DNA of 35,515 nt, taken from positions 32,450 to 67,964 of the forward strand of contig JAJYLJ010000001.1 in NCBI GenBank assembly GCA_021787835.1, read 5' to 3'. The notes under the pieces were generated by a model. It did not search any database, was not told the origin of the DNA, and saw nothing but the letters and a program-made list of their open reading frames with translations. The position numbers and the translations under genes were made by a program. Shown here in pieces: positions 4,948 to 14,046 of the stretch (positions are counted from its first letter, which is position 1; each line of letters opens with the position of its first letter). This DNA is from Deltaproteobacteria bacterium (lineage in GTDB: Bacteria > Desulfobacterota > Dissulfuribacteria > Dissulfuribacterales > Sh68).

Positions 4948-7037
4948 CGCTGTATCTTGCGCCTCAAGGTGTCCTTTGATATACCAAGTTCCCTGCACGT
5001 GGCAAGACGCCGCCAGTTATTGTGCTCAAGCGCCCCGATAATCGCAAGCTTTTCTATCTCATCGAGGCTGACGGATTTATTCAACCCTAAGACCGCGGGT
5101 TCGTCCCCCGTCATTTTTTGAGAAAACGGCTCCGGCAGGTGCTCAGGCTGGATAAGCCCGTCGTGGCACAAAATAAATGCGTATTCGATTATATTCTCAA
5201 GCTCGCGTATATTGCCCGGGAAATCATACTGCATAAGCTTCCCGAGCGCATCCTGGGATATGCCCGTTATCGCCTTGCCCTGCTGTGCGTCAAACTTGCC
5301 TATGAAGTGTTCAACCAATAAAGGTATGTCTTCCTTGCGCTCTCTAAGGGGCGGAAGCTGTATCTTTACGACATTCAGACGATAATAGAGATCCTCCCTG
5401 AATCTGCCGTCCTTTACAAGAGTCTCGATATTACGGTTGGTGGCGGCAAGTATCCTCACATCGGCCTGAACAGACCTGTTGGAGCCCAAAGGTTCATAGA
5501 CCCTGCCCTGAATCACCCTTAGCAGCTTGACCTGCAGGGCCTGGGATATATCCCCTATCTCATCCAGGAACATGGTCCCCTTCTCGGCTGCCGCAAAACG
5601 GCCCTGCCTATCTTTCTTTGCATCCGTAAAGGCCCCTGCCTTATAACCAAAGAGTTCGGATTCAAGAAGCGTATCAGGAAGCGCCCCACAGTTCACGGCC
5701 ACAAACGGCCCTTTCATGCGCCGGCTGAAATTGTGAATCGCCCTCGCCACAAGCTCCTTGCCTGTCCCGCTTTCGCCCAGTATGAGCACGTTGCTTTCAC
5801 TTCTTGCTATGTCAGGCAGAATATCGAATATGCGTTTCATTACGTTGCTTTTGCTTATTATGTCGCCGAATGTATATCTTTTTGTAAGCTCCTTTCGAAG
5901 CGTCATAATAGCGCTTATGTCCCTGAATGTCTCGACGCCGCCTACCACGTCTCCATTGTTGTCCAGGAGCGGGGCGGCGCTTATGCTTATTGGGATCCTT
6001 TTCCCGTCCGAACGCCTAATAAAGACCGATTTATTCGATGTCTGGATCTTTGTGGTTATACTTCGCGCAAGCACGCAATTCTCTCCACAGATACTTGACT
6101 GAAATATGTCATGACATTGCTTGCCAATGGCCTCGGCCTCGGGATAACCTGTGATATGCTCTGCCGCCCGGTTAAACGATGTAATCCGCCAGTCCTTGTC
6201 CACTGTAAATACGCCGTCGGCTATGCTGTTAAGGATCAATTTCCGTTCTATTTCAGAGGTGATGTCCCTGAATGTCTCGACGCCGCCTATCACGTCTCCG
6301 TTGTTGTCCAGGAGCGGGGCGGCGCTTATGCTTATGGGCACGCTGCGTCCGTCCCGCCTCTTTATAAAAATGGTTTCATTGATTATGGGCCTTCGCATCT
6401 CGATGCTTTTGGCCAGGATACATCCGCCCTGGCATGTATCCGCGCTGAACATATAGCATTGCGATATCTGTCCGAGCGCCTTTTGGATATATCCGGATGC
6501 GCAAACATTGGAATGAAATACCTCGCTGCATATATTCCCGATTGCCTCATTCCTTGACCAGCCGGTAATTTTTTCGGCCGAGAGATTAAAAGAGGTGATG
6601 CGCCAGTCCTTGTCCACGGTGAATACGCCGTCGGCTATGCTGTCAAGAAGCAACTCCGAGATGACGCTTTCATCCGAGGCATTTCTTATGAGCGCCACGG
6701 CGCCGTCGAAGCCCCCGGTCTCATTGAAGCATGGAAGAATGGTCATAAATATATCATGCTCTTTGCCGTTAGAGACATCCGCCGACAAGACGCAGGGGCA
6801 GTTGTGGAATATGCGGCCAGCCTCAAGGGCCTCGCATAGATGGAATTCGGACTCGACAAATTTCCCCATGAATATTGACTGCAAGTCAACGCCTATTAAA
6901 TCTTCAAACTTAAGGCCAGTGAGCCTCTTTGCAGCCTCGTTGAAGTAGATGATCTTGCACTTGGCGCTTAAAATAAACAAGGCGTCGGTTGTTGACCCTG
7001 CCTTCAGACATTGTGACCGCTCTTTATGATCTTCCAT
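4917..7037 (-). CDS. Sigma-54-dependent activator with three PAS domains
   Basis: A 706-residue bacterial enhancer-binding protein. PAS domains lie at about 13-120, 127-260 and 265-375. The AAA+ domain covers about 385-620, with Walker A GESGTGKE (421-428), Walker B LDEIGD (491-496) and the sigma-54 contact loop as GAFTDA (468-473) instead of the usual GAFTGA. A Fis-type helix-turn-helix is at about 672-700. There is no receiver domain, so it senses directly through PAS. Cysteines cluster at equivalent places in PAS2 (170, 179, 202, 206) and PAS3 (308, 317, 321), which suggests a metal, Fe-S or redox sensor. It probably activates the sigma-54 promoter at 4053-4068. The ribosome-binding site is weak. 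Confidence 0.93.
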   Translation of the reverse strand: MEDHKERSQCLKAGSTTDALFILSAKCKIIYFNEAAKRLTGLKFEDLIGVDLQSIFMGKFVESEFHLCEALEAGRIFHNCPCVLSADVSNGKEHDIFMTILPCFNETGGFDGAVALIRNASDESVISELLLDSIADGVFTVDKDWRITSFNLSAEKITGWSRNEAIGNICSEVFHSNVCASGYIQKALGQISQCYMFSADTCQGGCILAKSIEMRRPIINETIFIKRRDGRSVPISISAAPLLDNNGDVIGGVETFRDITSEIERKLILNSIADGVFTVDKDWRITSFNRAAEHITGYPEAEAIGKQCHDIFQSSICGENCVLARSITTKIQTSNKSVFIRRSDGKRIPISISAAPLLDNNGDVVGGVETFRDISAIMTLRKELTKRYTFGDIISKSNVMKRIFDILPDIARSESNVLILGESGTGKELVARAIHNFSRRMKGPFVAVNCGALPDTLLESELFGYKAGAFTDAKKDRQGRFAAAEKGTMFLDEIGDISQALQVKLLRVIQGRVYEPLGSNRSVQADVRILAATNRNIETLVKDGRFREDLYYRLNVVKIQLPPLRERKEDIPLLVEHFIGKFDAQQGKAITGISQDALGKLMQYDFPGNIRELENIIEYAFILCHDGLIQPEHLPEPFSQKMTGDEPAVLGLNKSVSLDEIEKLAIIGALEHNNWRRLATCRELGISKDTLRRKIQRYGLDIPEDE
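5917..5990. repeat. Direct repeat within the PAS3 coding part (partner 6262-6335)
   Basis: These 74 bp match 6262-6335 with two differences seen by eye. Both encode the [15 protein letters not shown][11 protein letters not shown] segment, in PAS3 and PAS2 respectively. Near identity at DNA level, including third codon positions, points to a recent duplication or gene conversion between PAS units. Confidence 0.85.
6187..6229. repeat. Direct repeat within the PAS coding part (partner 6601-6643)
   Basis: These 43 bp match 6601-6643 with two differences. Both encode the start of a PAS unit ([16 protein letters not shown]). Together with the 74-bp pair it brackets a duplicated module of about 345-415 bp. 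Confidence 0.85.
6262..6335. repeat. Direct repeat within the PAS2 coding part (partner 5917-5990)
   Basis: Second copy of the 74-bp repeat, encoding the last strands of PAS2. Confidence 0.85.
6601..6643. repeat. Direct repeat at the PAS2 start (partner 6187-6229)
   Basis: Second copy of the 43-bp repeat, encoding the first strands of PAS2. Confidence 0.85.
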
Positions 7038-7219
7038 TAATGTTTACTCTTGGATTAAATTTCCCAATAAAGTTTATTTTCAAATATACAGGAAAATTTT
7101 AAATTATGTCTTCATAATTAAATATTGATTCGGATCTTTCAAGTATTGATGATATAAGGCCCGTGGCGGGCTCAAACAAAAAACACTCTCAAAAACCCAA
7201 AAAACTATGGTCCGCATAA

Positions 7220-10200
7220 ATGAAATTGACGGAACTGCTATCAAAAATAGAGGGGCATAAAAAAATTCTCAAACTGGCCGGTCTCCGCGGAAACGTGCAA
7301 TCATGGCTCATCGCGAGGCTGGCTAGGGGCCTTGAGCGCCCTATCGTGTTGATTACGGACGGGCCGGAAAGGGCCGGGAGGGCAGGCTCTGATCTTTCTT
7401 TTTTTACTGACGCCCCAATACTTATATATCAGCGCCACGACTCTCCGCCTTTTACTCCCATAGTCCCTTCTCATGAAACAATGGCGGAGCGCGTCTCAAC
7501 ACTGTACCGGATGACGGCACTCGGCGGCCCGTATATTGCCGTGGTCCCGATACAGGCCCTCTTAGAGTTTACAATCCAGAGGGATGTGCTCATGAAATAC
7601 CCGGAATACATAGAAGAGGGGGAAAGGACGGACAGGGATGCCCTGATCTCATGGCTCATAAAAACAGGTTATGATCGGACGTCCAGCGTGAGATCACGCG
7701 GTGAATTCAATGTGCGGGGCGGCATACTCGATGTCTTTCCGCCATCCACGGCATACCCTGTAAGAATAGATTTCTTTGGGGACACGGTTGAAGAGATGCG
7801 CCTTTTTGATCCTGCCTCTCAACGCTCGGTTGACAAAATCAAGGACCTGACGCTCCTGCCGGCCGGGGAGATAATATTTGACGAAGATATTGCGGACAAC
7901 GCACAAAAAGAGATCTTAAGGCGCGCCAAGGACTTTGACTGGTCCTCCAAAAGGCTTAACGAGACACTTCACCAGATTGAATCAAAGAGACTTGGCGAGG
8001 GTCTGCTCACTCTAATGCCGCTATTTTACCGGCCGCCTTCATCCATTAGAGACTATATACGCCAGGACAGTCTGCTGGCGCTCGAAGAACCCGATGCGCT
8101 CATGCGCAGCCTCGAGGCCTTCACCAAAGATGCACGGGAAGGCTATGAGATAGCGCTAAGAGACATGAAGGTCTTGAGCCCGTTAAAGGAACTCGTCGTC
8201 CCGGAGGAGACCATAAAGGCATGGATAAGAGACCGGGCCGGCCTCATCTTGAGCGGCATGGATATAGAACCGCACTACAGCGAACGCCCGTTTGGAATCC
8301 ATCCTTCAGACATCGAGACGATGACGTTCGAGACATTGATACCGGATCTTCCGCCTGTAATAAAAAACGCAAAAAAAGGGGGGGATCTGCTCGGGCCTGT
8401 GTTTGAAAGGCTTAAGTCGTGGGTTGACAATGGATCAAGGGTGATCATATCCACACCCGGCGAAAGGCGTGGGAAAAAACTGCTCGAACTCTTCAGTCTC
8501 TATGACTGGATGGCGGATTTCGGCTCAACACCAATAAAAGAAGCCCCTGTCATCGAAGACCATGCAGGGGCCGGGCTTGAAATATACTGTGGAGGCCTTT
8601 CCTCGGGTTTTTCACTTCCATCATATTCCCTCGTGGTTATAACAGAGGATGAAATCATCGGGTCGATGGCGCATTCAAGGGAGCCGTCCAGAAAAAAGAA
8701 AAGGACGAAATTCGAAGAGATAGCCTTTGAGGAGCTTAGGCCCGGCGACTTCGTGGTCCACAGGGACCACGGCATCGGAATATATAAAGGGCTTGTAAGA
8801 CTGACGGCGGCCGGCGTGCCAGGCGAATATCTCCATCTTGAATACAGGGATCAGGACAAGCTCTATCTGCCGGTTGACCGCCTTGAGCTCATTCAACACT
8901 ATGCAGGGATAGAAGGTAAGGAGCCAAGGCTTGACAGGCTCTGCGGCTCAACATGGCAACTCGTGAAACAAAAGGTGAAAAAGGCCGTTCATGAAGTCGC
9001 CCACGAGCTTGTCGAGCTCTACGCCGAGAGAATGGTCAGGAATGGTCACGCCTTTTCGCCTCCGGATGCAATCTTCAGGCAATTCGAGGCCTCTTTCCCG
9101 CATGAAGAGACCGACGACCAGGCCGCATCCGTGGAAGAAATAATTTCTGACATGGAAAAACCAAGACCAATGGACAGACTCCTGTGCGGAGACGTCGGCT
9201 ACGGCAAAACCGAGGTCGCCATGAGGGCAGCCTTCAAGGCCGCGGAAGATGGTAAGCAGACGGCGGTCCTGGTCCCGACTACACTTCTTGCCGAACAGCA
9301 CGAAAGGACGTTCAGGCAGAGATTCTCGAAATTCCCGGTGGACATAGCTGCGCTTAGCAGGCTTAAGTCTAGACAGGATCAAAAAGAGATACTGAAAAAG
9401 ACCGAAGAGGGCGCGATAGACATACTGATAGGCACACACAGGCTTCTGCACTCCGATGTGCGCTTTAAGGACCTCGGCCTCCTTATAATAGACGAGGAAC
9501 ACCGTTTCGGCGTAAGGCACAAGGAACGCCTGAAAAGACTTAAACAGACTGTGGACTGCCTGACCCTGACCGCGACGCCCATCCCAAGGACGCTCCAGCT
9601 TTCCCTCCTCGGGCTGAGGGATATGTCGGTCATAAACACGCCCCCTGGGGAACGCCTGCCGGTGAAGACCTATCTTGCGGAATTTGATGAGTCACTAATC
9701 AGAGATGCCATAAACAGGGAAATCAACAGAAACGGACAGGTGTTCTTTGTTCATAACAAGGTGAAGGGGATAGAGCGGATCGCAGACCACATCAGGAGGC
9801 TTGTCCCGGGGGCGCGGGTAGAAACGGCCCACGGCCAGATGGACGCAGAGGCCCTTGAAGACATCATGATCCGCTTCGTGAGGGGAGAAATAGACTGTCT
9901 GGCCTGCACCACCATAATTGAATCAGGCATAGACATACCCTCGGCCAACACCATGATAATCGACAGGGCCGATTCCCTTGGGATAGCCGATCTTTATCAA
10001 CTCAGGGGGAGGGTCGGAAGATCGAATGAACAGGCATACTGCTATCTTATGGTCCCGCGCATAGGGGATCTCGCGCAAGAACCGGCCAAAAGACTCAAGG
10101 CCGTCATGGACGCCACCACATCGGGCGGCGGTTTCAGGCTGGCCATGGAAGACCTAAGATTAAGGGGCGCCGGAAACATCGTAGGCGTTTCCCAGTCCGG

Positions 10201-10759
10201 CCATATTGAAGACGTGGGTCACGAGCTCTATCTCGATCTCCTGCAATCAGCCGTCGAAGAGATAAAGGGCGAACCTGTCAAGGAGATGATAGACCCTGAG
10301 GTCAATCTGGGCGTACCTGCGTTTATCCCTGAAGACTATGTCCCTGACGTCGAAGAACGGCTGAGGCTCTACAGGCGGCTTTCAAGGCTTGAAAATGACT
10401 CGGAGTCCGCGGAATTTTCCAGCGAACTGGAGGACCGCTTCGGACAATGCCCTGCCGAGGTCCTGTCAATCCTCGAGGTCATGGCCATAAAACGCATCCT
10501 CAAGGCCGTAAACTGCATCCGGCTGGACAGGGGGGCACGAAGCGACGGCGCCGATGAAACCTTGATACTGGCCTTCGGACCGGAAGGACCTCCAAATACG
10601 GGAAAACTCATCGAAAAAATAAATAAAAATAACCGCCTAAAGGCATTGCCGGATGGGAGGCTGCTTCTGAAATTCAAAAAAAATCAAGCCAAGCCAAGCC
10701 CGCTCGAAGACATAAGGCATCGACTAACGGAAATTCTGGCGGCACCTGCCGGTAATTAA
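7220..10759 (+). CDS. mfd: Transcription-repair coupling factor
   Basis: Mfd removes RNA polymerase stalled at DNA damage and recruits the UvrABC repair machinery. The 1179 residues are close to the family norm of about 1150. Order: UvrB-like N-terminal modules (RGGILDVFPP at about 165), the polymerase-interacting domain starting near 505 with VVHRDHGIGIYKG, a RecG-like translocase with Walker A GDVGYGKT (657-664), the DEEH box (758-761), TATPIPRTL and QLRGRVGRS, then the C-terminal TRCF domain. The ATG has no clear ribosome-binding site. It is divergent from the sigma-54 activator across a 182-bp AT-rich gap; the first gene of a probable rightward unit with the ClpX-like gene after 103 bp. 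Confidence 0.96.
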   Translation: MKLTELLSKIEGHKKILKLAGLRGNVQSWLIARLARGLERPIVLITDGPERAGRAGSDLSFFTDAPILIYQRHDSPPFTPIVPSHETMAERVSTLYRMTALGGPYIAVVPIQALLEFTIQRDVLMKYPEYIEEGERTDRDALISWLIKTGYDRTSSVRSRGEFNVRGGILDVFPPSTAYPVRIDFFGDTVEEMRLFDPASQRSVDKIKDLTLLPAGEIIFDEDIADNAQKEILRRAKDFDWSSKRLNETLHQIESKRLGEGLLTLMPLFYRPPSSIRDYIRQDSLLALEEPDALMRSLEAFTKDAREGYEIALRDMKVLSPLKELVVPEETIKAWIRDRAGLILSGMDIEPHYSERPFGIHPSDIETMTFETLIPDLPPVIKNAKKGGDLLGPVFERLKSWVDNGSRVIISTPGERRGKKLLELFSLYDWMADFGSTPIKEAPVIEDHAGAGLEIYCGGLSSGFSLPSYSLVVITEDEIIGSMAHSREPSRKKKRTKFEEIAFEELRPGDFVVHRDHGIGIYKGLVRLTAAGVPGEYLHLEYRDQDKLYLPVDRLELIQHYAGIEGKEPRLDRLCGSTWQLVKQKVKKAVHEVAHELVELYAERMVRNGHAFSPPDAIFRQFEASFPHEETDDQAASVEEIISDMEKPRPMDRLLCGDVGYGKTEVAMRAAFKAAEDGKQTAVLVPTTLLAEQHERTFRQRFSKFPVDIAALSRLKSRQDQKEILKKTEEGAIDILIGTHRLLHSDVRFKDLGLLIIDEEHRFGVRHKERLKRLKQTVDCLTLTATPIPRTLQLSLLGLRDMSVINTPPGERLPVKTYLAEFDESLIRDAINREINRNGQVFFVHNKVKGIERIADHIRRLVPGARVETAHGQMDAEALEDIMIRFVRGEIDCLACTTIIESGIDIPSANTMIIDRADSLGIADLYQLRGRVGRSNEQAYCYLMVPRIGDLAQEPAKRLKAVMDATTSGGGFRLAMEDLRLRGAGNIVGVSQSGHIEDVGHELYLDLLQSAVEEIKGEPVKEMIDPEVNLGVPAFIPEDYVPDVEERLRLYRRLSRLENDSESAEFSSELEDRFGQCPAEVLSILEVMAIKRILKAVNCIRLDRGARSDGADETLILAFGPEGPPNTGKLIEKINKNNRLKALPDGRLLLKFKKNQAKPSPLEDIRHRLTEILAAPAGN

Positions 10760-10862
10760 AATCTTGCCAAAGACCTGGGCATAGTTTAATTTTTCGGAAT
10801 ATGTTAGGTTATTATTATATGATCTGCGTGGCAGCTCAATAACTTTGCCGCAATAACTGACT

Positions 10863-12698
10863 ATGGACGAACAAGATAACCATAACAATCTTGAGGGACC
10901 GATCATCAGATACGAAGATGGCAAAAAAAAGACATCTTCCACCCGCATTCCGTCTCAAAAAGACCTGGAAAAAGAGATAGGCGAATATCTCTCGAATAAA
11001 TACGGAGGCAAGGTCAAGGTAATATCGCACATGCTCCTGCCCGAGGATCTTGAAGACGATCAGTCCGGAGCCAAACCCGGAGACGACCGGCGAGGCGGGC
11101 GCAAGGTGTGCTTTAACCTTAAACCAGAAGAGCTGGAGGCGTATCTCAACAGGTTTGTCATAGGCCAGGAAGAGGCCAAATCCATACTGGCAACAAAGGT
11201 CTGCACCCACTTTAACCGCATAGAATATATGAAAAAAAGGGGAGAAGACACCAGGGCCCTGGGCAATATAAAAAACAACATCATACTCATAGGGCCTACC
11301 GGCGTCGGGAAGACATTTCTTGTAAGGCTCATAGCAGACCGCATTGGAGTGCCGTTCGTCAAAGGGGACGCAACAAAATTCAGCGAGACTGGATATGTAG
11401 GCGGCGATGTCGAGGATCTAATCAGAGACCTTGTCAATAAGGCCGATGGTGATATCGAAGAGGCCCAATACGGGATCGTTTATATAGATGAAATAGACAA
11501 AATCGCGTCCTCACGCTACACACAGGGGCCTGACATCTCAAGGACAGGGGTTCAAAGGGCGCTTCTCAAGCTCCTGGAGGAGACGGAAGTGGACCTGCAA
11601 GTACAGCACGACCCGCTCTCTCAGCTTGAGACCATCGAAAGATATAGACGCACGGGTGAACGGAAGAAAAAGACCATCAATACCAGAAATATCCTCTTCA
11701 TCGTAAGCGGGGCGTTTTTCGGGCTTTCCGAGGTGATAAGAAAAAGACTCTCAAGACAAGGCATGGGCTTCGGCGCCGAGATAGAAACGCGGGACGAGAC
11801 GGACTGGATCCGACGCACAGCGCCCCACGACCTTATCGAATATGGATTTGAATCAGAATTTGTGGGCAGGTTTCCAGTCATTGCGCCGCTTCACGGGCTT
11901 AGCGAAGACGACCTTTATAATATACTTAAAAACCCCAACAGCAGCGTGATAACGAGGAAAAAACAGGATTTTAGGGCCTATGGCATAGATTTGAGGTTCG
12001 ATGACGGGGCCATAAGACTCCTCGCAAGTCAAGCCAGTCTGGAACAAACAGGCGCAAGGGCGCTTGTAAGCGTAGTCGAGAAAACGCTGATGCCCTTTGA
12101 GAAAAAACTGCCGTCCACCAGCATATCCCGCATGCTGGTCACAAAAAGCGTAGTGGAGCAACCGTCAATCGAGCTGGAACGCCTGCTAGCCAACCCGGAC
12201 GAGCCCTATCTTGCAGAAAAATATGAAAATGCCCTAAGGTCTGAAAGACATGTCCTGCTTGCGCAACTTTCAAGAGAAGACTTTAATGACTGGCATAAAG
12301 CTGGGATACAGGTAAGCAAAAAACGGATGGACATTATAGCCGGTCTGGCCGCGGAAGAAGACATGCCGCTAGATAAGGCGCTAAAAAGGGTTCTTTCCTG
12401 GATCGTGCAGATAAAAAGACATGAAGACGCATTCTTAAAAAGGTGCGGCATAAAAATCATGTTCGAAGACAACGCCATTGACATATTGCTGGAAGGCTGC
12501 ATTAAAGACAGTTGGGATCTCCATGTCAGGTGCGAGACAATATGCAAGACCCTGGAATATGGCTTGACACTAATAATGGAGAAAACGGGCCAGAGCACAT
12601 TTAGCGTGCCGGATGAAGCGGTGGCCGAAACAGAACCCTACATAAACAGGCTTATATGCGCAAGTTACCGGCCACCAATGGGGAGTGAGGCAGTATGA
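10863..12698 (+). CDS. ClpX-like AAA+ ATPase with extra C-terminal domain
   Basis: A 611-residue relative of the protein unfoldase ClpX. The ClpX-type core covers about 88-415: RFVIGQEEAK (97-106), Walker A GPTGVGKT (144-151), pore loop GYVG (177-180), Walker B VYIDEID (206-212), VGRFPV near 334, and sensor-2 GAR (397-399). The N-terminal zinc-binding domain of ClpX is absent and replaced by about 85 charged residues. An insertion lies between Walker B and the sensor-1 region (about 240-272). The GMGFG at 300-304 falls where ClpX has its ClpP-docking IGF loop. Residues 416-611 form an extra helical domain not recognised. The gene overlaps the next one by 4 bp. It is a paralogue, not the housekeeping clpX; its substrates are unknown. 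Confidence 0.85.
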   Translation: MDEQDNHNNLEGPIIRYEDGKKKTSSTRIPSQKDLEKEIGEYLSNKYGGKVKVISHMLLPEDLEDDQSGAKPGDDRRGGRKVCFNLKPEELEAYLNRFVIGQEEAKSILATKVCTHFNRIEYMKKRGEDTRALGNIKNNIILIGPTGVGKTFLVRLIADRIGVPFVKGDATKFSETGYVGGDVEDLIRDLVNKADGDIEEAQYGIVYIDEIDKIASSRYTQGPDISRTGVQRALLKLLEETEVDLQVQHDPLSQLETIERYRRTGERKKKTINTRNILFIVSGAFFGLSEVIRKRLSRQGMGFGAEIETRDETDWIRRTAPHDLIEYGFESEFVGRFPVIAPLHGLSEDDLYNILKNPNSSVITRKKQDFRAYGIDLRFDDGAIRLLASQASLEQTGARALVSVVEKTLMPFEKKLPSTSISRMLVTKSVVEQPSIELERLLANPDEPYLAEKYENALRSERHVLLAQLSREDFNDWHKAGIQVSKKRMDIIAGLAAEEDMPLDKALKRVLSWIVQIKRHEDAFLKRCGIKIMFEDNAIDILLEGCIKDSWDLHVRCETICKTLEYGLTLIMEKTGQSTFSVPDEAVAETEPYINRLICASYRPPMGSEAV

Positions 12699-13066
12699 GA
12701 CAGAATCAGACCATATTACTCGTTGATACATCCGAAAAAAACATAGAGCAATTCAAGCGGATAACCGAGCAGTTAAAAATAAGGCTCATCCTTGCTGACA
12801 ACGGACAGGAGGCCCTGGACATGGCCAACGGCCAAGGCCCAAACCTTGTAGTTATACGAAGAGACACCCCTGTCCTGGATGCCCTTTCTTTCAGTGTGCT
12901 CTTGAAACAGTCTGCCCTAGGCAGGGATATCCCCATAATTGTAATATGCACGGACGCATCGCCGCACGAACGTGAACGTTTTAGAGACGCCGGCTGTTCG
13001 GGTTGCATGGAAGAGCCGTTTTCAGACAACGACCTCGCCGAAGCGATTAAAAGGTGGCTGCCATGA
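12695..13066 (+). CDS. Degenerate (pseudo) response-regulator receiver protein
   Basis: A single 123-residue CheY-like fold with no output domain. Only one Asp of the acidic pair remains (D11, followed by Thr). The phospho-acceptor position, aligned through P-N-L-V-V-I-x-x-x-x-P, is Arg55. The switch Thr is kept (T86). The conserved Lys before Pro-Phe is Glu107. It therefore should not be phosphorylated at the usual Asp and is probably a protein-binding module. Its ATG overlaps the stop of the ClpX-like gene (ATGA), and its own stop overlaps the hemB start. Receiver-type adaptors for ClpX exist (RssB), so a partner role for the ATPase is reasonable but inferred. Confidence 0.8.
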   Translation: MRQNQTILLVDTSEKNIEQFKRITEQLKIRLILADNGQEALDMANGQGPNLVVIRRDTPVLDALSFSVLLKQSALGRDIPIIVICTDASPHERERFRDAGCSGCMEEPFSDNDLAEAIKRWLP

Positions 13067-14040
13067 TGTACCCAGAATACCGTCCCAGAAGACTGCGCCG
13101 GACAGAGGCCTTGCGCGCGATGGTGCGTGAGACCGAGCTGACCCCCAGCCACCTTGTATACCCGCTCTTTATAGTGCCTGGCAAGGACGTCAAGAGGCCT
13201 ATAGACGCTATGCCCGGCTGCTTTCAGCTCTCGGTGGACAAGGCCCTGGAAGAGGCAAAAGAGGTCTTTGGCTTAGGGATACCGGCGATCATGCTTTTCG
13301 GCCTGCCTGAACATAAAGACCCCAAGGGTTCCGAGGCCTGGGCCCAGCATGGAGTTGTACAAAAGGCCACAGCCGCCTTAAAAAGGGATGTCCACGGACT
13401 CCTGGTGATAACCGATGTGTGCATGTGTGAATACACCTCGCACGGTCACTGCGGGATCGTCTCGAGGGGAGATGTTGAAAATGACGCCACCCTTGAAAGC
13501 CTTGCAAAGATAGCCCTTTCCCATGCAAGAGCGGGAGCGGACATGGTCGCCCCGTCAGACATGATGGACGGCAGGGTCGAGGCCATAAGGGAGGCCCTGG
13601 ATGAAAACGATTTCAGCCACATACCGATCATGTCCTATGCGGTAAAATACGCTTCGGCCTTTTACGGGCCGTTTCGCGATGCGGCGGAGAGCACGCCTCA
13701 ATTCGGAGACCGAAAGTCCTATCAAATGGATCCGCCAAATCAGCGCGAAGCCCTCAGGGAGGCCACCCTGGACCTCGAAGAAGGCGCCGACATAATCATG
13801 GTGAAGCCTGCCATGTCCTATCTGGACATAATCCATCTCTTGAGACAGGAATTCACGCTCCCCATCGCCGCCTATCAGGTAAGCGGCGAGTACTCCATGA
13901 TAAAGGCGGCGGCCATGAACGGCTGGATAGATGAATCAAGGGTGGTGGAAGAATCCCTGACCGGCATAAGGCGCGCCGGCGCGGACGTGATAATCACCTA
14001 TTTCGCCAAGGACTACGCGAAAAAATACAAAGCTGGTTAA
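13063..14040 (+). CDS. hemB: Porphobilinogen synthase (delta-aminolevulinate dehydratase)
   Basis: HemB condenses two 5-aminolevulinate molecules to porphobilinogen, the first common tetrapyrrole precursor for heme, siroheme and cobamides. The protein has 325 residues from the ATG at 13063, which overlaps the receiver stop (ATGA) and has AGGTGG 5 nt upstream; a GTG at 13054 is possible but poorer. The zinc-type motif is present: Cys120, Cys122 and Cys130 in [14 protein letters not shown]. The two active-site lysines are K195 ([13 protein letters not shown]) and K248 (MVKPAMSY). The gene ends 6 bp from the convergent ABC permease gene with no visible terminator between. Confidence 0.96.
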   Translation: MMYPEYRPRRLRRTEALRAMVRETELTPSHLVYPLFIVPGKDVKRPIDAMPGCFQLSVDKALEEAKEVFGLGIPAIMLFGLPEHKDPKGSEAWAQHGVVQKATAALKRDVHGLLVITDVCMCEYTSHGHCGIVSRGDVENDATLESLAKIALSHARAGADMVAPSDMMDGRVEAIREALDENDFSHIPIMSYAVKYASAFYGPFRDAAESTPQFGDRKSYQMDPPNQREALREATLDLEEGADIIMVKPAMSYLDIIHLLRQEFTLPIAAYQVSGEYSMIKAAAMNGWIDESRVVEESLTGIRRAGADVIITYFAKDYAKKYKAG

Positions 14041-14046
14041 TGTGCC

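Noticed and set aside
7038-7219. Sigma-70 promoters in the gap between the sigma-54 activator gene and mfd
   Set aside because: AT-rich hexamers such as TTGATT and GATATA are present but with poor spacing (19-20 bp); promoters must exist here but cannot be placed reliably.
8371-8384. A7G7 homopolymer in mfd as a programmed frameshift site
   Set aside because: The reading frame runs intact through it, no meaningful alternative product follows, and no stimulatory structure is obvious. It is most simply a slippery site prone to sequencing error.
10760-10862. Promoter or regulatory RNA before the ClpX-like gene
   Set aside because: Several weak -10-like AT stretches but no convincing -35 pairing or stable fold; read-through from mfd is as likely.
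14041-14046. Terminator between convergent hemB and the ABC permease gene
   Set aside because: Only 6 bp separate the stops; no stem-loop can be placed there.
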